The notes: a model not told the origin generated them from the sequence alone. Numbered from the stretch's first letter, positions 16,196-25,791 are shown. The stretch is 64,000 bases of DNA from Flavobacteriaceae bacterium (GCA_021151665.1 JAGKWW010000001.1:62001-126000); one strand, 5' to 3'. Numbers and translations: made by a program.

Positions 16196-17098
16196 TTACT
16201 TCTTCTTTTTGGTTACTTCACGGAACACCGCCTCAAGATTTTTGTTCTTCAGGTTAAGCTGAAGGGTCTTTAGCCCGTTTTCCTGTGCAAAGTCGAATAG
16301 GGCAGGGCGCATGTCTTTAGAAGTTGAAAAAGACAATTCCCATGTAAGGTCATGGATATTTTTTGCCTCAACAAGGTTAGGAAGGGTATGAAGCAGTTGC
16401 TCTTCTACGCGCAGGTCAAACTCCACTTCGATAACCTGGGCTTCATCCTGAACCAGGTTGTTTAATTTTTTATCGGTAACGATCTTTCCACTATTGATAA
16501 TGATCACGCGGTCGCAGATGGCTTCTACTTCCTGCATAATATGGGTAGAAAGGAACACTGTTTTGTCTTTCCCGATATTCTTTATCAAAGTTCGTATTTC
16601 AGCCAGCTGATTCGGGTCGAGTCCTGTTGTAGGCTCATCGAGTATCAGTACCTGTGGGTCATGCAACAGGGCGGTGGCCAGGCCAACACGTTGGCGGTAC
16701 CCTTTAGAGAGTTCACCAATTTTTTTGTGCGCTTCGGGGGTCAGGCCGGTGAGCGAAATTACTTCCTCAATGCGTGCCTTGGCAACCTTATACACATCGG
16801 CGTTAAAAGCAAGGTACTCGCGTACATACAGGTCAAGATACAAAGGGTTGTGCTCCGGCAGGTAGCCTACTGAGCGCTGCACATCTTTAGGCTGGGTGGC
16901 TATATCAAACCCGTTGACAAGCGCTGTGCCTGCATCAGCATTCAGGAAGGTAGTAAGTATTCTCATCAGGGTAGATTTGCCTGCGCCGTTCGGCCCAAGG
17001 AAACCCACGATCTCGCCCTTTTTTACCGCAAAAGAAACAGCATCCAGCGCTTTCTGTTCGCCGTAATTTTTTGAAATATCCTTAACCTCTATTGACAT
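16196..17098 (-). CDS. gldA: Gliding motility ABC transporter ATP-binding protein GldA
   Basis: A 300-residue ABC ATPase. It has Walker A GFLGPNGAGKSTLMRIL, signature LSKGYRQRVGLA, Walker B VLILDEPTTGLDPNQ and an H-loop LSTHIMQEV. The length and C-terminal extension match GldA, the ATPase that works with GldF and GldG in the flavobacterial gliding apparatus and type IX secretion-linked motility. gldF and gldG are not in the window. It could instead serve another ABC-2 export system, but overall similarity favours GldA. It has its own promoter and ends against the convergent GIN-domain gene. Confidence 0.87.
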   Translation of the reverse strand: MSIEVKDISKNYGEQKALDAVSFAVKKGEIVGFLGPNGAGKSTLMRILTTFLNADAGTALVNGFDIATQPKDVQRSVGYLPEHNPLYLDLYVREYLAFNADVYKVAKARIEEVISLTGLTPEAHKKIGELSKGYRQRVGLATALLHDPQVLILDEPTTGLDPNQLAEIRTLIKNIGKDKTVFLSTHIMQEVEAICDRVIIINSGKIVTDKKLNNLVQDEAQVIEVEFDLRVEEQLLHTLPNLVEAKNIHDLTWELSFSTSKDMRPALFDFAQENGLKTLQLNLKNKNLEAVFREVTKKKK

Positions 17099-17115
17099 AC
17101 CCGTTGAATTTTACG

Positions 17116-17123
17116 CAAAAATA
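17116..17123 (-). promoter_or_regulatory. gldA -7 element
   Basis: TATTTTTG on the minus strand matches TAnnTTTG and lies about 18 bases before the gldA start codon, so the leader is short. Confidence 0.45.
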
Positions 17124-17218
17124 GCAAGATTTTGTAAAGCGTGCTTTGTTTTCTATAACCGTTTAACCTTATAAGTTATTGTACCGTGCCTGCGGTTCTA
17201 TATCTGTTTGCAATGTGC

Positions 17219-17226
17219 TACCTTTG
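17219..17226 (+). promoter_or_regulatory. -7 element of the DAHP synthase gene
   Basis: TACCTTTG matches TAnnTTTG, 15 bases before the ATG at 17242. No convincing -33 element is seen at the normal distance. Confidence 0.5.
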
Positions 17227-17241
17227 TAGTTATTTTCGAAA

Positions 17242-18324
17242 ATGGAAAACAGCAGTCAATTACGCGAGTGGCTCAATGCCCTTAATCTACCCCATCCGCT
17301 GGTCATTGCAGGCCCCTGCAGCGCCGAAACCGAAGAGCAGGTTTTGGATATTGCCCATCAGTTAAAGAACAGCGATGTGAGCATTTACCGCGCCGGGATA
17401 TGGAAGCCGCGCACACGGCCGGGCGGATTTGAAGGCGTGGGCGCCATCGGGTTAAAGTGGCTGCAACAGGCAAAACGTGAAACCGGGCTTTTGATGGCCG
17501 TAGAGGTAGCCAACGCGACACATGTAAAATTGGCTCTGGAACATGATATAGATGTGTTATGGATTGGGGCGCGCACTACCGTTAACCCGTTTGCCGTGCA
17601 GGAAATCGCCGATGCGCTTGCCGGAACCGATAAGATCGTACTCGTAAAGAACCCTGTGAACCCCGACCTTGCGCTTTGGCTGGGTGGTGTAGAGCGCCTT
17701 TATAATGCAGGATTGCGCAAGCTGGGCATCATCCATCGCGGGTTTTCTACCTACCAGAAAACAATATACCGAAACATACCCGAATGGCAGCTGGCGATAG
17801 AACTGCACGAACGTTTTCCGGACCTGCCCATCATCTGCGATCCGTCGCACATAACCGGCAGGCGTGATATGATACAGCAGGTAAGCCAGCAGGCGCTTGA
17901 CCTGAATTATGATGGCCTGATGATAGAAACGCACAATCATCCGGATAAGGCATGGAGCGACGCTGCGCAGCAGGTTACGCCAAACCGGCTGAAAGAAATA
18001 CTGGAAAGCCTGACGGTGCGCGAAAAAACAAATCCTGATTTTGAATGCAGCAATAAGCTAATGCAACACCGGGCCCGCATTGATGAGCTGGACGCACGCA
18101 TGATAGAGCTATTAGGCAGCCGCATGAAAATTGCGGAAGATATAGGCGCATTAAAAAAAGAGAATAATGTTGCTGTTTTACAGGATAAGCGCTGGAAAGA
18201 GGTATTGGAGCGAATGATAGCGATGGGCAGCGAAAAAGAGTTGAGTGAAGATTTCATTCATACTCTTTTTAAAGCAATACATCAGGAAAGTATAACACAC
18301 CAGCAAAGGGTGATTAATGAGTAG
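17242..18324 (+). CDS. Bifunctional DAHP synthase / chorismate mutase
   Basis: A 360-residue fusion. Residues 1 to about 260 form a KDPG-aldolase-like DAHP synthase (VIAGPCSAETEEQ, YRAGIWKPRTRPGGFEGVG, LWIGARTTVNPFAVQEIADAL, IICDPSHITGRRD). Residues about 270-355 are a type II (AroQ) chorismate mutase (HRARIDELDARMIELLGSRMKIAEDIGALKKENNVAVLQDKRW). It catalyses the first step of the shikimate pathway and the branch step to prephenate. Such fusions are standard in Bacteroidota, where the mutase part allows feedback by aromatic intermediates. EPSP synthase is encoded at 25801. Confidence 0.95.
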   Translation: MENSSQLREWLNALNLPHPLVIAGPCSAETEEQVLDIAHQLKNSDVSIYRAGIWKPRTRPGGFEGVGAIGLKWLQQAKRETGLLMAVEVANATHVKLALEHDIDVLWIGARTTVNPFAVQEIADALAGTDKIVLVKNPVNPDLALWLGGVERLYNAGLRKLGIIHRGFSTYQKTIYRNIPEWQLAIELHERFPDLPIICDPSHITGRRDMIQQVSQQALDLNYDGLMIETHNHPDKAWSDAAQQVTPNRLKEILESLTVREKTNPDFECSNKLMQHRARIDELDARMIELLGSRMKIAEDIGALKKENNVAVLQDKRWKEVLERMIAMGSEKELSEDFIHTLFKAIHQESITHQQRVINE

Positions 18325-18396
18325 CGTAATTTTTTTTCAGGAAGTTAATTTTTCCCCAACAGTTTTCGTATCATAGCGGAAAAATATAATACCTCG

Positions 18397-20052
18397 ATGA
18401 AAAAATTACTAACCGCGCTGATGGCGCTATTTATGGGCGTTACCGTACTTCAGGCCCAAAACAAACTGGAGAATATAAACCTAACCTATGGTGAGGAATT
18501 GCCGGACGATGGCATCAAGATTGTAAAAATAATTGGCGAATCCAATAATAAGATCTATGCACTCGCCGTCAGAAAGGATGATTTTTCGCTCAAAATATTT
18601 GACGCGGCAAGTATGAAGCAGCTATCTTCTAAAAAGATCATACTTCCTGAAATGAACGATAAGGAAGTTGAGTTTGAAGATGTTTTTATGCTGAACGGCA
18701 AGCTGTATGCCGTTGGCAGCGTGTACAACAGTAAGACCAAAATATACAACCTCGTAGGCTCATCGTTGAGTGAAGACGGAGTGATCAGTAAAAAGGGTGT
18801 TGTACTTTTTGATGCGGAAGTAGCCAAAAAAAGTCAAAAGGGGTCATTTTACTTTAAAGAAGCTCCCGCAGAAGATAAACTTCTGATCATGCACGCCTGC
18901 GAATTTCCCAGGGAAGATGCAGTAAAGTATGAGCTAAAACTATTTGATGATAACCTAAAGTCTTTCTTTGCTGCATCGGAAAAGGTTCATTTTGATGACA
19001 AGAAAAAGGATTTTGAATTTCTTATTGCCGACTTCGACCTGAATGTAAATGGTGATGCATTCCTTGCTATTAATGAAAGCTACAGAGACAGTAAGAAAAA
19101 AGAAAAAGTGGAACGTTTTGAGGTACATGCCTTTAAGAAAGCAAACAACTATACTAAAGAGGTGATCAATATCGATTTTAAGGATAAAGAGATCATCAAC
19201 TGCAAAATGATGGCTACCGCCAACAATATGCTGCAAATGGTAGGTTTTTATTCCGGAGTACGTGAAAGCGGCAGGGCAGAGAAAGACCTGAAAGGTATTT
19301 ATAACATAAATGTAGATCTGGCCACTAATACGGTAAATAAGAACAAATTTAACCAGTTCGATTATGCTACCAAGGTTAAACTGATAGGAGAGCGCCGTGC
19401 CAAGAAAGGAAAAGACGTGAAACCGCTTTATACTATAACAAACATTATAGAAAAACCTGACGGCGGGCTTATTGTACTTTCAGAGTACCGTCTGGTAATT
19501 GTAGGGCAGTCTTCGGGTATCGGGCCGCTTGCCTTTACACCGGTTACCTACGTTAAGAACGAGATTATTGTTACAAGCCTTAACCCCGATGGCTCTTTTG
19601 CCTGGGGCAATGTAGTGCCGAAGGAGCAGGCCGCATCTATTACCACCATGTCGTTTGTATTTGGCGGCGCTTTTGGTGCAGGAGGCGGTTTTGCGGTAGG
19701 TATAGCTGCCGGTATCCCTCTTGCCGAAATGGGTAAAGGCCCCGAGTACCTTGGCGCTATCCCTATCTACAAAAATGGTGAGCTAAGCATCATGATAAAT
19801 GACAACATAAAAAATAAAGGTATTACCGATATAGATGAAATTAAGTCGATGGGCAACTATAATAATGCAGTGCCCTCGCTGTTTGTTTTTGATGCCAACG
19901 GTAAAATGACCCGCAAGGACCCTGAAGATGTAATAAAGAATGAGCTGGTACTAAGGCCGGGTGTTTATTACCGAAAGTCGCCGACAGAATACCTTGTTTA
20001 TTCATCACGCAAAAAGAAAGATAAGCTGGGACGGATGTTTATAGACAATTAA
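18397..20052 (+). CDS. Secreted protein of unknown function
   Basis: A 551-residue protein that I cannot assign. A signal peptide is clear (MKKLLTALMALFMGVTVLQAQ). The body has alternating hydrophobic/charged short segments suggestive of a beta-propeller in the N-terminal two thirds (IYALAVRKDDFSLKIFDAASMKQL, LYAVGSVYNSKTKIYNLVG). A glycine-rich hydrophobic stretch follows near residue 420 (FVFGGAFGAGGGFAVGIAAGIPL), which could be a membrane-inserted or loop region. The C-terminus is basic (SSRKKKDKLGRMF). It is followed by a strong terminator and is probably monocistronic. Confidence 0.75.
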   Translation: MKKLLTALMALFMGVTVLQAQNKLENINLTYGEELPDDGIKIVKIIGESNNKIYALAVRKDDFSLKIFDAASMKQLSSKKIILPEMNDKEVEFEDVFMLNGKLYAVGSVYNSKTKIYNLVGSSLSEDGVISKKGVVLFDAEVAKKSQKGSFYFKEAPAEDKLLIMHACEFPREDAVKYELKLFDDNLKSFFAASEKVHFDDKKKDFEFLIADFDLNVNGDAFLAINESYRDSKKKEKVERFEVHAFKKANNYTKEVINIDFKDKEIINCKMMATANNMLQMVGFYSGVRESGRAEKDLKGIYNINVDLATNTVNKNKFNQFDYATKVKLIGERRAKKGKDVKPLYTITNIIEKPDGGLIVLSEYRLVIVGQSSGIGPLAFTPVTYVKNEIIVTSLNPDGSFAWGNVVPKEQAASITTMSFVFGGAFGAGGGFAVGIAAGIPLAEMGKGPEYLGAIPIYKNGELSIMINDNIKNKGITDIDEIKSMGNYNNAVPSLFVFDANGKMTRKDPEDVIKNELVLRPGVYYRKSPTEYLVYSSRKKKDKLGRMFIDN

Positions 20053-20058
20053 TGATTA

Positions 20059-20088
20059 AATGCTGCCATAGGGCAGCATTTTTTTTTA
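20059..20088 (+). terminator. Intrinsic terminator after the 551-aa unknown
   Basis: TGCTGCC and GGCAGCA with a 4-base loop, followed by a run of nine or more T. Confidence 0.85.
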
Positions 20089-20116
20089 TACGGCCACAAT
20101 TGTTGTATGGTGTTGC

Positions 20117-20124
20117 TATCTTTG
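20117..20124 (+). promoter_or_regulatory. rsgA -7 element, nearly leaderless
   Basis: TATCTTTG matches TAnnTTTG and ends only 4 bases before the rsgA ATG (20129). The transcript would start at or next to the start codon, so the mRNA is probably leaderless. Confidence 0.5.
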
Positions 20125-20128
20125 CAGC

Positions 20129-21094
20129 ATGACAGGCTTAGTTTACAAATCTACCGGGAGCTGGTATACCGTCCGTGCAGAAAACGGGGTATTCTACGAG
20201 TGCCGCATCAAAGGCAAATTCCGTATTAAAGGTATAAAAAGTACCAATCCGGTCGCGGTGGGTGACATGGTAGATTTTGATGTTGATGATGCCGGAGATA
20301 ACTTCAGCGGAATTATTACCAATATCCATGAGCGGAAAAATTACATTATTCGCAAATCGGTAAACCTTAGCAAGCAGGTGCATATTATCGCATCCAATAT
20401 CGATAAGGTGTTTCTTTTAGTTACTATTAATAACCCGCCAACCACTACATCTTTTATCGACCGTTTTCTGGTGACAGCCGAAGCGTACGGCATCGAGGCG
20501 GTAATTGTATTTAATAAGATTGACACCTTTGACCAGGCTGCCGAAGAGGAGCAGCTCTACCTTCAGTTTATATACAGCAGGATAGGATATCAGTGCCTTC
20601 GGGTTTCATCTACCGCAGGCAAGGGCATCGATGCGCTCAAAGAGCAAATGGCGGGTAAAGTGAGTATGTTTTCCGGTCATTCAGGGGTGGGTAAATCAAC
20701 ACTTATCAATGCACTGCAACCCGGCCTTAACCTTAAAACGCGCGAAATAAGCGAGCAGCACAGCCAGGGCCAGCATACTACTACTTTTGCCGAAATGTTC
20801 GATCTGGATTTTGGGGCAAAAATCATTGATACTCCGGGAATCAGGGGGTTTGGCGTTGTAGATATGGAAAAAGATGAACTGGGCGATTACTTTCCGGAGT
20901 TTTTCGCATTAAAGGAACAATGCAAGTTTAATAACTGCCTCCACAAAGATGAACCCCACTGCGCGGTAAAAGATGCTTTGGAAGAAGACGAGATCGCGTG
21001 GTCCCGCTACCGTAGCTACCTACAGATGCTGGAGGGTGAAGAAGATCATTACCGGTCTGATACTTATGGCGACGATAAAAATAGCGGCCAATGA
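20129..21094 (+). CDS. rsgA: Ribosome small subunit-dependent GTPase A
   Basis: A 321-residue circularly permuted GTPase acting in late 30S subunit maturation. An OB-fold N-terminus is followed by the G motifs in permuted order: NKID (G4, near residue 130), GHSGVGKSTLINAL (G1), HTTTFAEM (G2 region) and DTPGIRGFG (G3). A C-terminal zinc finger reads CKFNNCLHKDEPHCAV. All key residues are present. Its stop overlaps the start of dtd (ATGA-type 4-base overlap), so the two are translationally coupled. Confidence 0.97.
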   Translation: MTGLVYKSTGSWYTVRAENGVFYECRIKGKFRIKGIKSTNPVAVGDMVDFDVDDAGDNFSGIITNIHERKNYIIRKSVNLSKQVHIIASNIDKVFLLVTINNPPTTTSFIDRFLVTAEAYGIEAVIVFNKIDTFDQAAEEEQLYLQFIYSRIGYQCLRVSSTAGKGIDALKEQMAGKVSMFSGHSGVGKSTLINALQPGLNLKTREISEQHSQGQHTTTFAEMFDLDFGAKIIDTPGIRGFGVVDMEKDELGDYFPEFFALKEQCKFNNCLHKDEPHCAVKDALEEDEIAWSRYRSYLQMLEGEEDHYRSDTYGDDKNSGQ

Positions 21095-21543
21095 GAACAG
21101 TGATACAGCGGGTATCCGAAGCTTCGGTTACAATTGACGCTGCAATTGTGGCGCAAATAGCACTCGGCCTTCTTGTCCTTGTAGGTGTTGAGGAAGCCGA
21201 CACGCGCGAAGATGCCGAATGGCTGGCCACGAAAATTGCACGCCTGCGCATTTTTGCTGATGCTGACGGTGTGATGAACCGTGCCCTGAACGACGTTGGT
21301 GGTGAATTGATTGTGGTAAGCCAGTTTACACTTCATGCCGCTACCAAGAAGGGGAACCGCCCTTCGTATATTAAAGCGGCACGTCCGGAAACAGCAATAC
21401 CTTTGTATGAATACTTTATCGCGTGTCTGGAAGAAGAAACACAACAGCGTGTGGCAACAGGCCGCTTTGGCGCAGATATGAAGGTAGCCCTGATAAATGA
21501 CGGGCCGGTCACCATTATTATTGACACCAAAAACAAAGAGTAG
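21091..21543 (+). CDS. dtd: D-aminoacyl-tRNA deacylase
   Basis: A 150-residue enzyme that hydrolyses D-aminoacyl-tRNA (and Gly-tRNA(Ala)), preventing D-amino acid toxicity. It begins MRTVIQRVSEASVTID and contains the two active-site motifs SQFTLHA and NDGPVTI (the SQFTL and GPVT motifs of DTD). Length is standard. It overlaps the end of rsgA by 4 bases, so the genes are coupled. Confidence 0.97.
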   Translation: MRTVIQRVSEASVTIDAAIVAQIALGLLVLVGVEEADTREDAEWLATKIARLRIFADADGVMNRALNDVGGELIVVSQFTLHAATKKGNRPSYIKAARPETAIPLYEYFIACLEEETQQRVATGRFGADMKVALINDGPVTIIIDTKNKE

Positions 21544-21592
21544 CAGTGAAGTGTTAAAATTTTTTTCTTTATTTTGTGAAAAAATTGTTAAC

Positions 21593-23494
21593 ATGTTATC
21601 CCGATTACTTCCAATGCTGCTTTTTGTGGCATTGCCCTTCCATTTAACCGCCCAGGAGATCTCGTTCTCTTCGATCCCCGAAAATTTAAAGGCCAACGCC
21701 GATGCGGTTGTGCGTGAAAATAATGTTGAAGTCAATATTGAGGCGCGCGATAAGATGACTGTAAAGCAGCGTCGAGTGGTTACGGTGTTTAATGAAAAAG
21801 GCCTGTCAGATATTGGCGCGCAGGAGTATTTTGATAAGTCAACTACAGTAAAGAGCATAGAAGCCCAGCTGTATGATGCCAACGGCCAGTTTATTAAAAA
21901 GTACAAGCGCAAAGATTTTGATGAGCAGCTGCTTACCCAACAGGCCGATGTTACCGACAGCAAGGTCATTGCGCTGCAGCTTTCGCCTACGCAATACCCC
22001 TTTACCGTTGTATATACGTCTGAAACCGTATCTTCAAATACGGCATGGCTCCCGCAATGGTTCCCGCTGGGCGGTTTCTATACCAGTACAGAACATTCAT
22101 CGATACAGATAAGCTGTGTGCCCGGGCTTGGGTTTAAATACAAAGAATTTAATTTCGAAGGGTTTACGGTAAAAAAAGAGGCGACTGAAAACTCGGTTTC
22201 TTACAGCGCTGACAACCTGCCGGCTGTGCGTGCAGAAGATCATTCGCCATCGTTTGTAAAGCTATACCCTCATGTGCGTTTCGGGCTCGATAAGTTTCAT
22301 CTTGAAGGTGTGGATGGCGAAGCAAAAGACTGGGCCGCGCTGGGGACCTGGTACTACAATTCACTGATTGCCGGCACAGACGGGCTTTCGCCCGAAACTG
22401 TCCTGAAAATGAAAGAGCTTACAGCAGGCGAAACAGACCCCCTGAAAAAAGCGAAGCTGATCTATGAGTACATGCAGTCTAAAACTCGCTACATTAGTAT
22501 TCAGCTGGGTATTGGCGGATGGAAGCCAATGAAGGCGAAAGACGTAGACCGGCTGGGCTATGGCGACTGCAAGGCGCTTTCTAACTATATGCGCTGCCTT
22601 CTTGCCGCCGTGGGAATAGAATCTTACTTTACGCTTATTTATGGCGATACCCGCAAGAGCAGCCTGCAGGCCGATTTTGTTTCGCTTCAGGGTAACCACG
22701 CGATCCTTACTATTCCCGGGCGCAACCCTGGCGAATTTATCGGGCTGGAATGCACCAGCCAGCATGCGCCGTTCGGGTTTCAGGGCAGTTTTACCGATGA
22801 CAGGGCCGCATTACTGTTAAAACCGGATGGAGGCCAACTAATACATACCAGGGCCTACGACACTAACGGCAACCTTCAGGAATCCAAGGCGGCCTATACT
22901 ATAACAGCGGCGGGCGCCCTATCGGGAAACCTTGTCATAAAATCTTACGGCACCCAATATGATGCTAAGTATTACCTGGAAACAATGCCGTATGACGATC
23001 TGGTAAAGCATTATAAATCGGCATTCCCTGTCACTAACCTCAAAGTGAAGAAAGCCACGGTTAAAAACCAGAAAGATATACCGCAGTTTACAGAAGATGT
23101 GGCAATAGATGCAGAGGCTTATTGCAGCAAAAGCGGTAACCGGATGTTCTTCGCGGCAAATGCCTTCAATCAGTCCGGCCACATCCCGCAGCGCTACCGT
23201 GACCGTAAAAACCCGCTGGAAATAGACCGTGGATGGATTGACACCGATGAGGTGACCATAACGCTGCCTACAGGGTATACGATCGAGGCACGCCCTGAAA
23301 ATGTTGCTTTTAAAGAAAAGTTCGGAGAATACAAGGCCGAGTACTCTGTAACCGGCGATGGAAAGCTTATTTATAAACGGTCACTACAGATAAACGATGG
23401 CCTCTATGCCAATACCGATTACGAGCCTTACAGGCAGTTCAGGGAGAAAGTGGCCAAAAGTGACAGCGCAAAAATAGTATTGATAAAAATTTAA
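21593..23494 (+). CDS. DUF3857 / transglutaminase-like secreted protein (with catalytic Cys)
   Basis: A 633-residue envelope protein. I take the start at the ATG at 21593, because it begins a normal signal peptide (MLSRLLPMLLFVALPFHLTAQ); the open frame extends further upstream over dtd. The N-terminal half is the beta-rich DUF3857 domain (VEVNIEARDKMTVKQRRVVTVFNEKG). The middle has a transglutaminase-like core with GYGDCKALSNYMRCLLAAVGI, so the nucleophilic Cys is present, and a His in GNHAIL. It differs in this from the paralogue at 23848. Physiological substrate is unknown. The MazG-like gene begins 2 bases after its stop. Confidence 0.88.
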   Translation: MLSRLLPMLLFVALPFHLTAQEISFSSIPENLKANADAVVRENNVEVNIEARDKMTVKQRRVVTVFNEKGLSDIGAQEYFDKSTTVKSIEAQLYDANGQFIKKYKRKDFDEQLLTQQADVTDSKVIALQLSPTQYPFTVVYTSETVSSNTAWLPQWFPLGGFYTSTEHSSIQISCVPGLGFKYKEFNFEGFTVKKEATENSVSYSADNLPAVRAEDHSPSFVKLYPHVRFGLDKFHLEGVDGEAKDWAALGTWYYNSLIAGTDGLSPETVLKMKELTAGETDPLKKAKLIYEYMQSKTRYISIQLGIGGWKPMKAKDVDRLGYGDCKALSNYMRCLLAAVGIESYFTLIYGDTRKSSLQADFVSLQGNHAILTIPGRNPGEFIGLECTSQHAPFGFQGSFTDDRAALLLKPDGGQLIHTRAYDTNGNLQESKAAYTITAAGALSGNLVIKSYGTQYDAKYYLETMPYDDLVKHYKSAFPVTNLKVKKATVKNQKDIPQFTEDVAIDAEAYCSKSGNRMFFAANAFNQSGHIPQRYRDRKNPLEIDRGWIDTDEVTITLPTGYTIEARPENVAFKEKFGEYKAEYSVTGDGKLIYKRSLQINDGLYANTDYEPYRQFREKVAKSDSAKIVLIKI

Positions 23495-23496
23495 GA

Positions 23497-23823
23497 ATGG
23501 ACATAAAAAACGCACAGGTTGCTGTAGACAACTGGATAAAAGAACACGGCGTACGCTACTTTAACGAACTTACCAATATGGCACAGCTTACTGAAGAGGT
23601 GGGCGAAGTTGCCAGGATAATTGCGCGGCGATACGGAGAGCAGAGCGAGAAAGAGAGCGATAAGAATAAAGACTTGGGCGAAGAACTTGCCGATGTGGTC
23701 TTTGTAGTGCTCTGTCTTGCCAACCAGACAGGTGTAGACCTTCAGGAAGCCTTTGATAAAAAAATGGATATGAAAAGCAAGCGCGACCATGACCGCCACC
23801 ACAACAACGAAAAATTGAAATAG
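23497..23823 (+). CDS. MazG-like nucleotide pyrophosphohydrolase
   Basis: A 108-residue protein of the all-alpha NTP pyrophosphatase superfamily. The metal-binding signature is present as EEVGEVARIIARR followed by DLGEELADVVFVVLCLANQTGVDL (EExxE and ExxD). The C-terminus is basic and His-rich (KRDHDRHHNNEK). It would hydrolyse non-canonical or excess nucleoside triphosphates to monophosphates. It sits between two DUF3857 genes with tiny gaps, so it is transcribed with them, but there is no obvious functional link. Confidence 0.88.
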   Translation: MDIKNAQVAVDNWIKEHGVRYFNELTNMAQLTEEVGEVARIIARRYGEQSEKESDKNKDLGEELADVVFVVLCLANQTGVDLQEAFDKKMDMKSKRDHDRHHNNEKLK

Positions 23824-23847
23824 CATTCAAAACCAACCAACCACCAC

Positions 23848-25791
23848 ATGATAAAAAAAATTATTTTAACAGCCTTTCTTATTGCGTGCTGCAGTGCATC
23901 AAATGCACAGGAATTTAAACTGGGCAAAGTAAGTGTCAATGAGCTCAAAGAAAAAGTCCATCCGTCAGACACCTCGGCCCCGGCGGCCATTTTGCATAAA
24001 AGGGGACGTACTTATTTTATGTTATACGATGGTCATTTTAATATGGTTACCGAAGTAGACGTCCGCATAAAGATATACAAGAAAACCGGATATGAGCACG
24101 CAACGCAAAAGCTTTCATACTATACCGGCGGGCGCAGCATTTTTGTCAATTTTTCGGATGCCTGCACTTACAATCTGGAGAATGGCGAAGTAGTGAAGAC
24201 GAAAATGAAATCTGATGGCGATTTTACTGAGAAGATAAACGATGACTTCTCGGTTAAAAAAATAGTTCTTCCTAATGTGAAAGAAGGTAGCGTAATAGAA
24301 TACAGCTATAAAATCCGTACGCCGTATTATGGTGTCATCCCCGACTGGCGCTTTCAGTACGCCATTCCCGCTAACGATGTCGAATATTATGTGGCGACGC
24401 CCCAGTACTTTACATACAATACTTATCTTCTTGGTTATGTTCCGGTACATGCTACTGCTCCTAAGCCCAAGCCTGTTTCCGGCAGTTCGTTCACAGAAAC
24501 CTATGTGACCTACTCAGCTAAAAATGTGCCTGCCCTTAAAGATGAAGATTTTGTAAACAACATCGACAACTACACCTCCACACTTAAGATGGAACTTGCC
24601 ATGGTGCAGTTTCCCGGCGAGGCACCCGAACGGCTGTCTATGGACTGGGCATCATTAACCAATTGGATTTATGATAACAAGGACTTTGGCGGAGAGCTGA
24701 AGGCGAGGTCTTATTATGAGAATGATTTGCCGGCGGTTCTTGCAGGTACGGTAAGCACGTCGGATAAAGTAAGTGCCATATTTAAGTATGTGCAGGAACG
24801 TATGAAATGGGATGAAGACGAAAGTTACTTTTGCGAAAAAGGCGTAAAGAAAGCTTACAACGATAAGACCGGTAATTCGGCTGAAATAAACCTTATGCTT
24901 ATCGCGATGCTCAGGCAGGCGGGCCTTTCGGCCAATCCGGTGCTGGTAAGTACCCGCGATAACGGTATTGCAATGTATCCCAACAGGGCCGCATACAATT
25001 ACGTAATAGCCGCGGTAGAGAACGATAACAAGGTTGTGCTGCTTGACGCTACCAGTAAAAATACCGTTCCGGGGCTGTTGCCCGTTCGCGCTTTAAACTG
25101 GCTCGGCAGGATGATCCGGCCCGATGGGAGCTCAGCCGAGGTAGACCTGATGCCCAAAACCAATGCGAAGGAAGTTATTTCTGTTGCTGCCTCCCTGGAT
25201 AATAACGGCAAAGTTAGCGGTAAAGCGCGGGACCAGTATTTTGATAACTTCGGGCATTCTTTTAGGGAGAGGTTTTCCAATATCTCCAAAGAAAGCTATC
25301 TCGAGTATCTGGAAAAGCAAGACAAGGGGCTTATTATAAGCGATTATAAAGTAGAGAATGTAAAAGAGCCTGCCAAGCCCCTGATGGAAGAATACACCTT
25401 TGAGCACAGCGCGGCAGCCGACGCGGTTGGCGACAAAATGTTTTTTAATCCGTTGCTGTTTTTGGCGGATGAAGAAAATCCCTTTAAACAGGAAAAGAGG
25501 GAATACCCGGTAGATTTTATGTTTCCGCAACAGATACGCTACAATGTAAACATTACAATCCCACAGGGTTATGCCATCGAGTCTATGCCAAAGCCTGCGC
25601 TTATAAAGATGGAAGACGGACTGGGCAGTTTTAAATACAATGTACAAAATGTAGGCTCGCAGGTACAGCTTCTGGCTATCTACGAGATCAACCACGCAGC
25701 GCTTCCGCCGGATTATTACCCCACGCTTCGCGATTTTTATATGAAGATGATAGAAAAGCAACAGGAAAAGGTAGTGCTAAAAAAGCTGTAG
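23848..25791 (+). CDS. DUF3857 / transglutaminase-like secreted protein (catalytic Cys missing)
   Basis: A 647-residue paralogue of the gene at 21593. Signal peptide MIKKIILTAFLIACCSASNAQ is followed by the DUF3857 region (NMVTEVDVRIKIYKKTGYEHATQKL, VKKIVLPNVKEGSVIEYSYKIR) and a transglutaminase-like core. At the nucleophile position it reads KTGNSAEINLMLIAMLRQAGL, with Ser where active members have Cys, so it is probably not a protease or transglutaminase. A DUF3858-type C-terminal domain follows. The EPSP synthase gene starts 9 bases after its stop. Confidence 0.87.
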   Translation: MIKKIILTAFLIACCSASNAQEFKLGKVSVNELKEKVHPSDTSAPAAILHKRGRTYFMLYDGHFNMVTEVDVRIKIYKKTGYEHATQKLSYYTGGRSIFVNFSDACTYNLENGEVVKTKMKSDGDFTEKINDDFSVKKIVLPNVKEGSVIEYSYKIRTPYYGVIPDWRFQYAIPANDVEYYVATPQYFTYNTYLLGYVPVHATAPKPKPVSGSSFTETYVTYSAKNVPALKDEDFVNNIDNYTSTLKMELAMVQFPGEAPERLSMDWASLTNWIYDNKDFGGELKARSYYENDLPAVLAGTVSTSDKVSAIFKYVQERMKWDEDESYFCEKGVKKAYNDKTGNSAEINLMLIAMLRQAGLSANPVLVSTRDNGIAMYPNRAAYNYVIAAVENDNKVVLLDATSKNTVPGLLPVRALNWLGRMIRPDGSSAEVDLMPKTNAKEVISVAASLDNNGKVSGKARDQYFDNFGHSFRERFSNISKESYLEYLEKQDKGLIISDYKVENVKEPAKPLMEEYTFEHSAAADAVGDKMFFNPLLFLADEENPFKQEKREYPVDFMFPQQIRYNVNITIPQGYAIESMPKPALIKMEDGLGSFKYNVQNVGSQVQLLAIYEINHAALPPDYYPTLRDFYMKMIEKQQEKVVLKKL

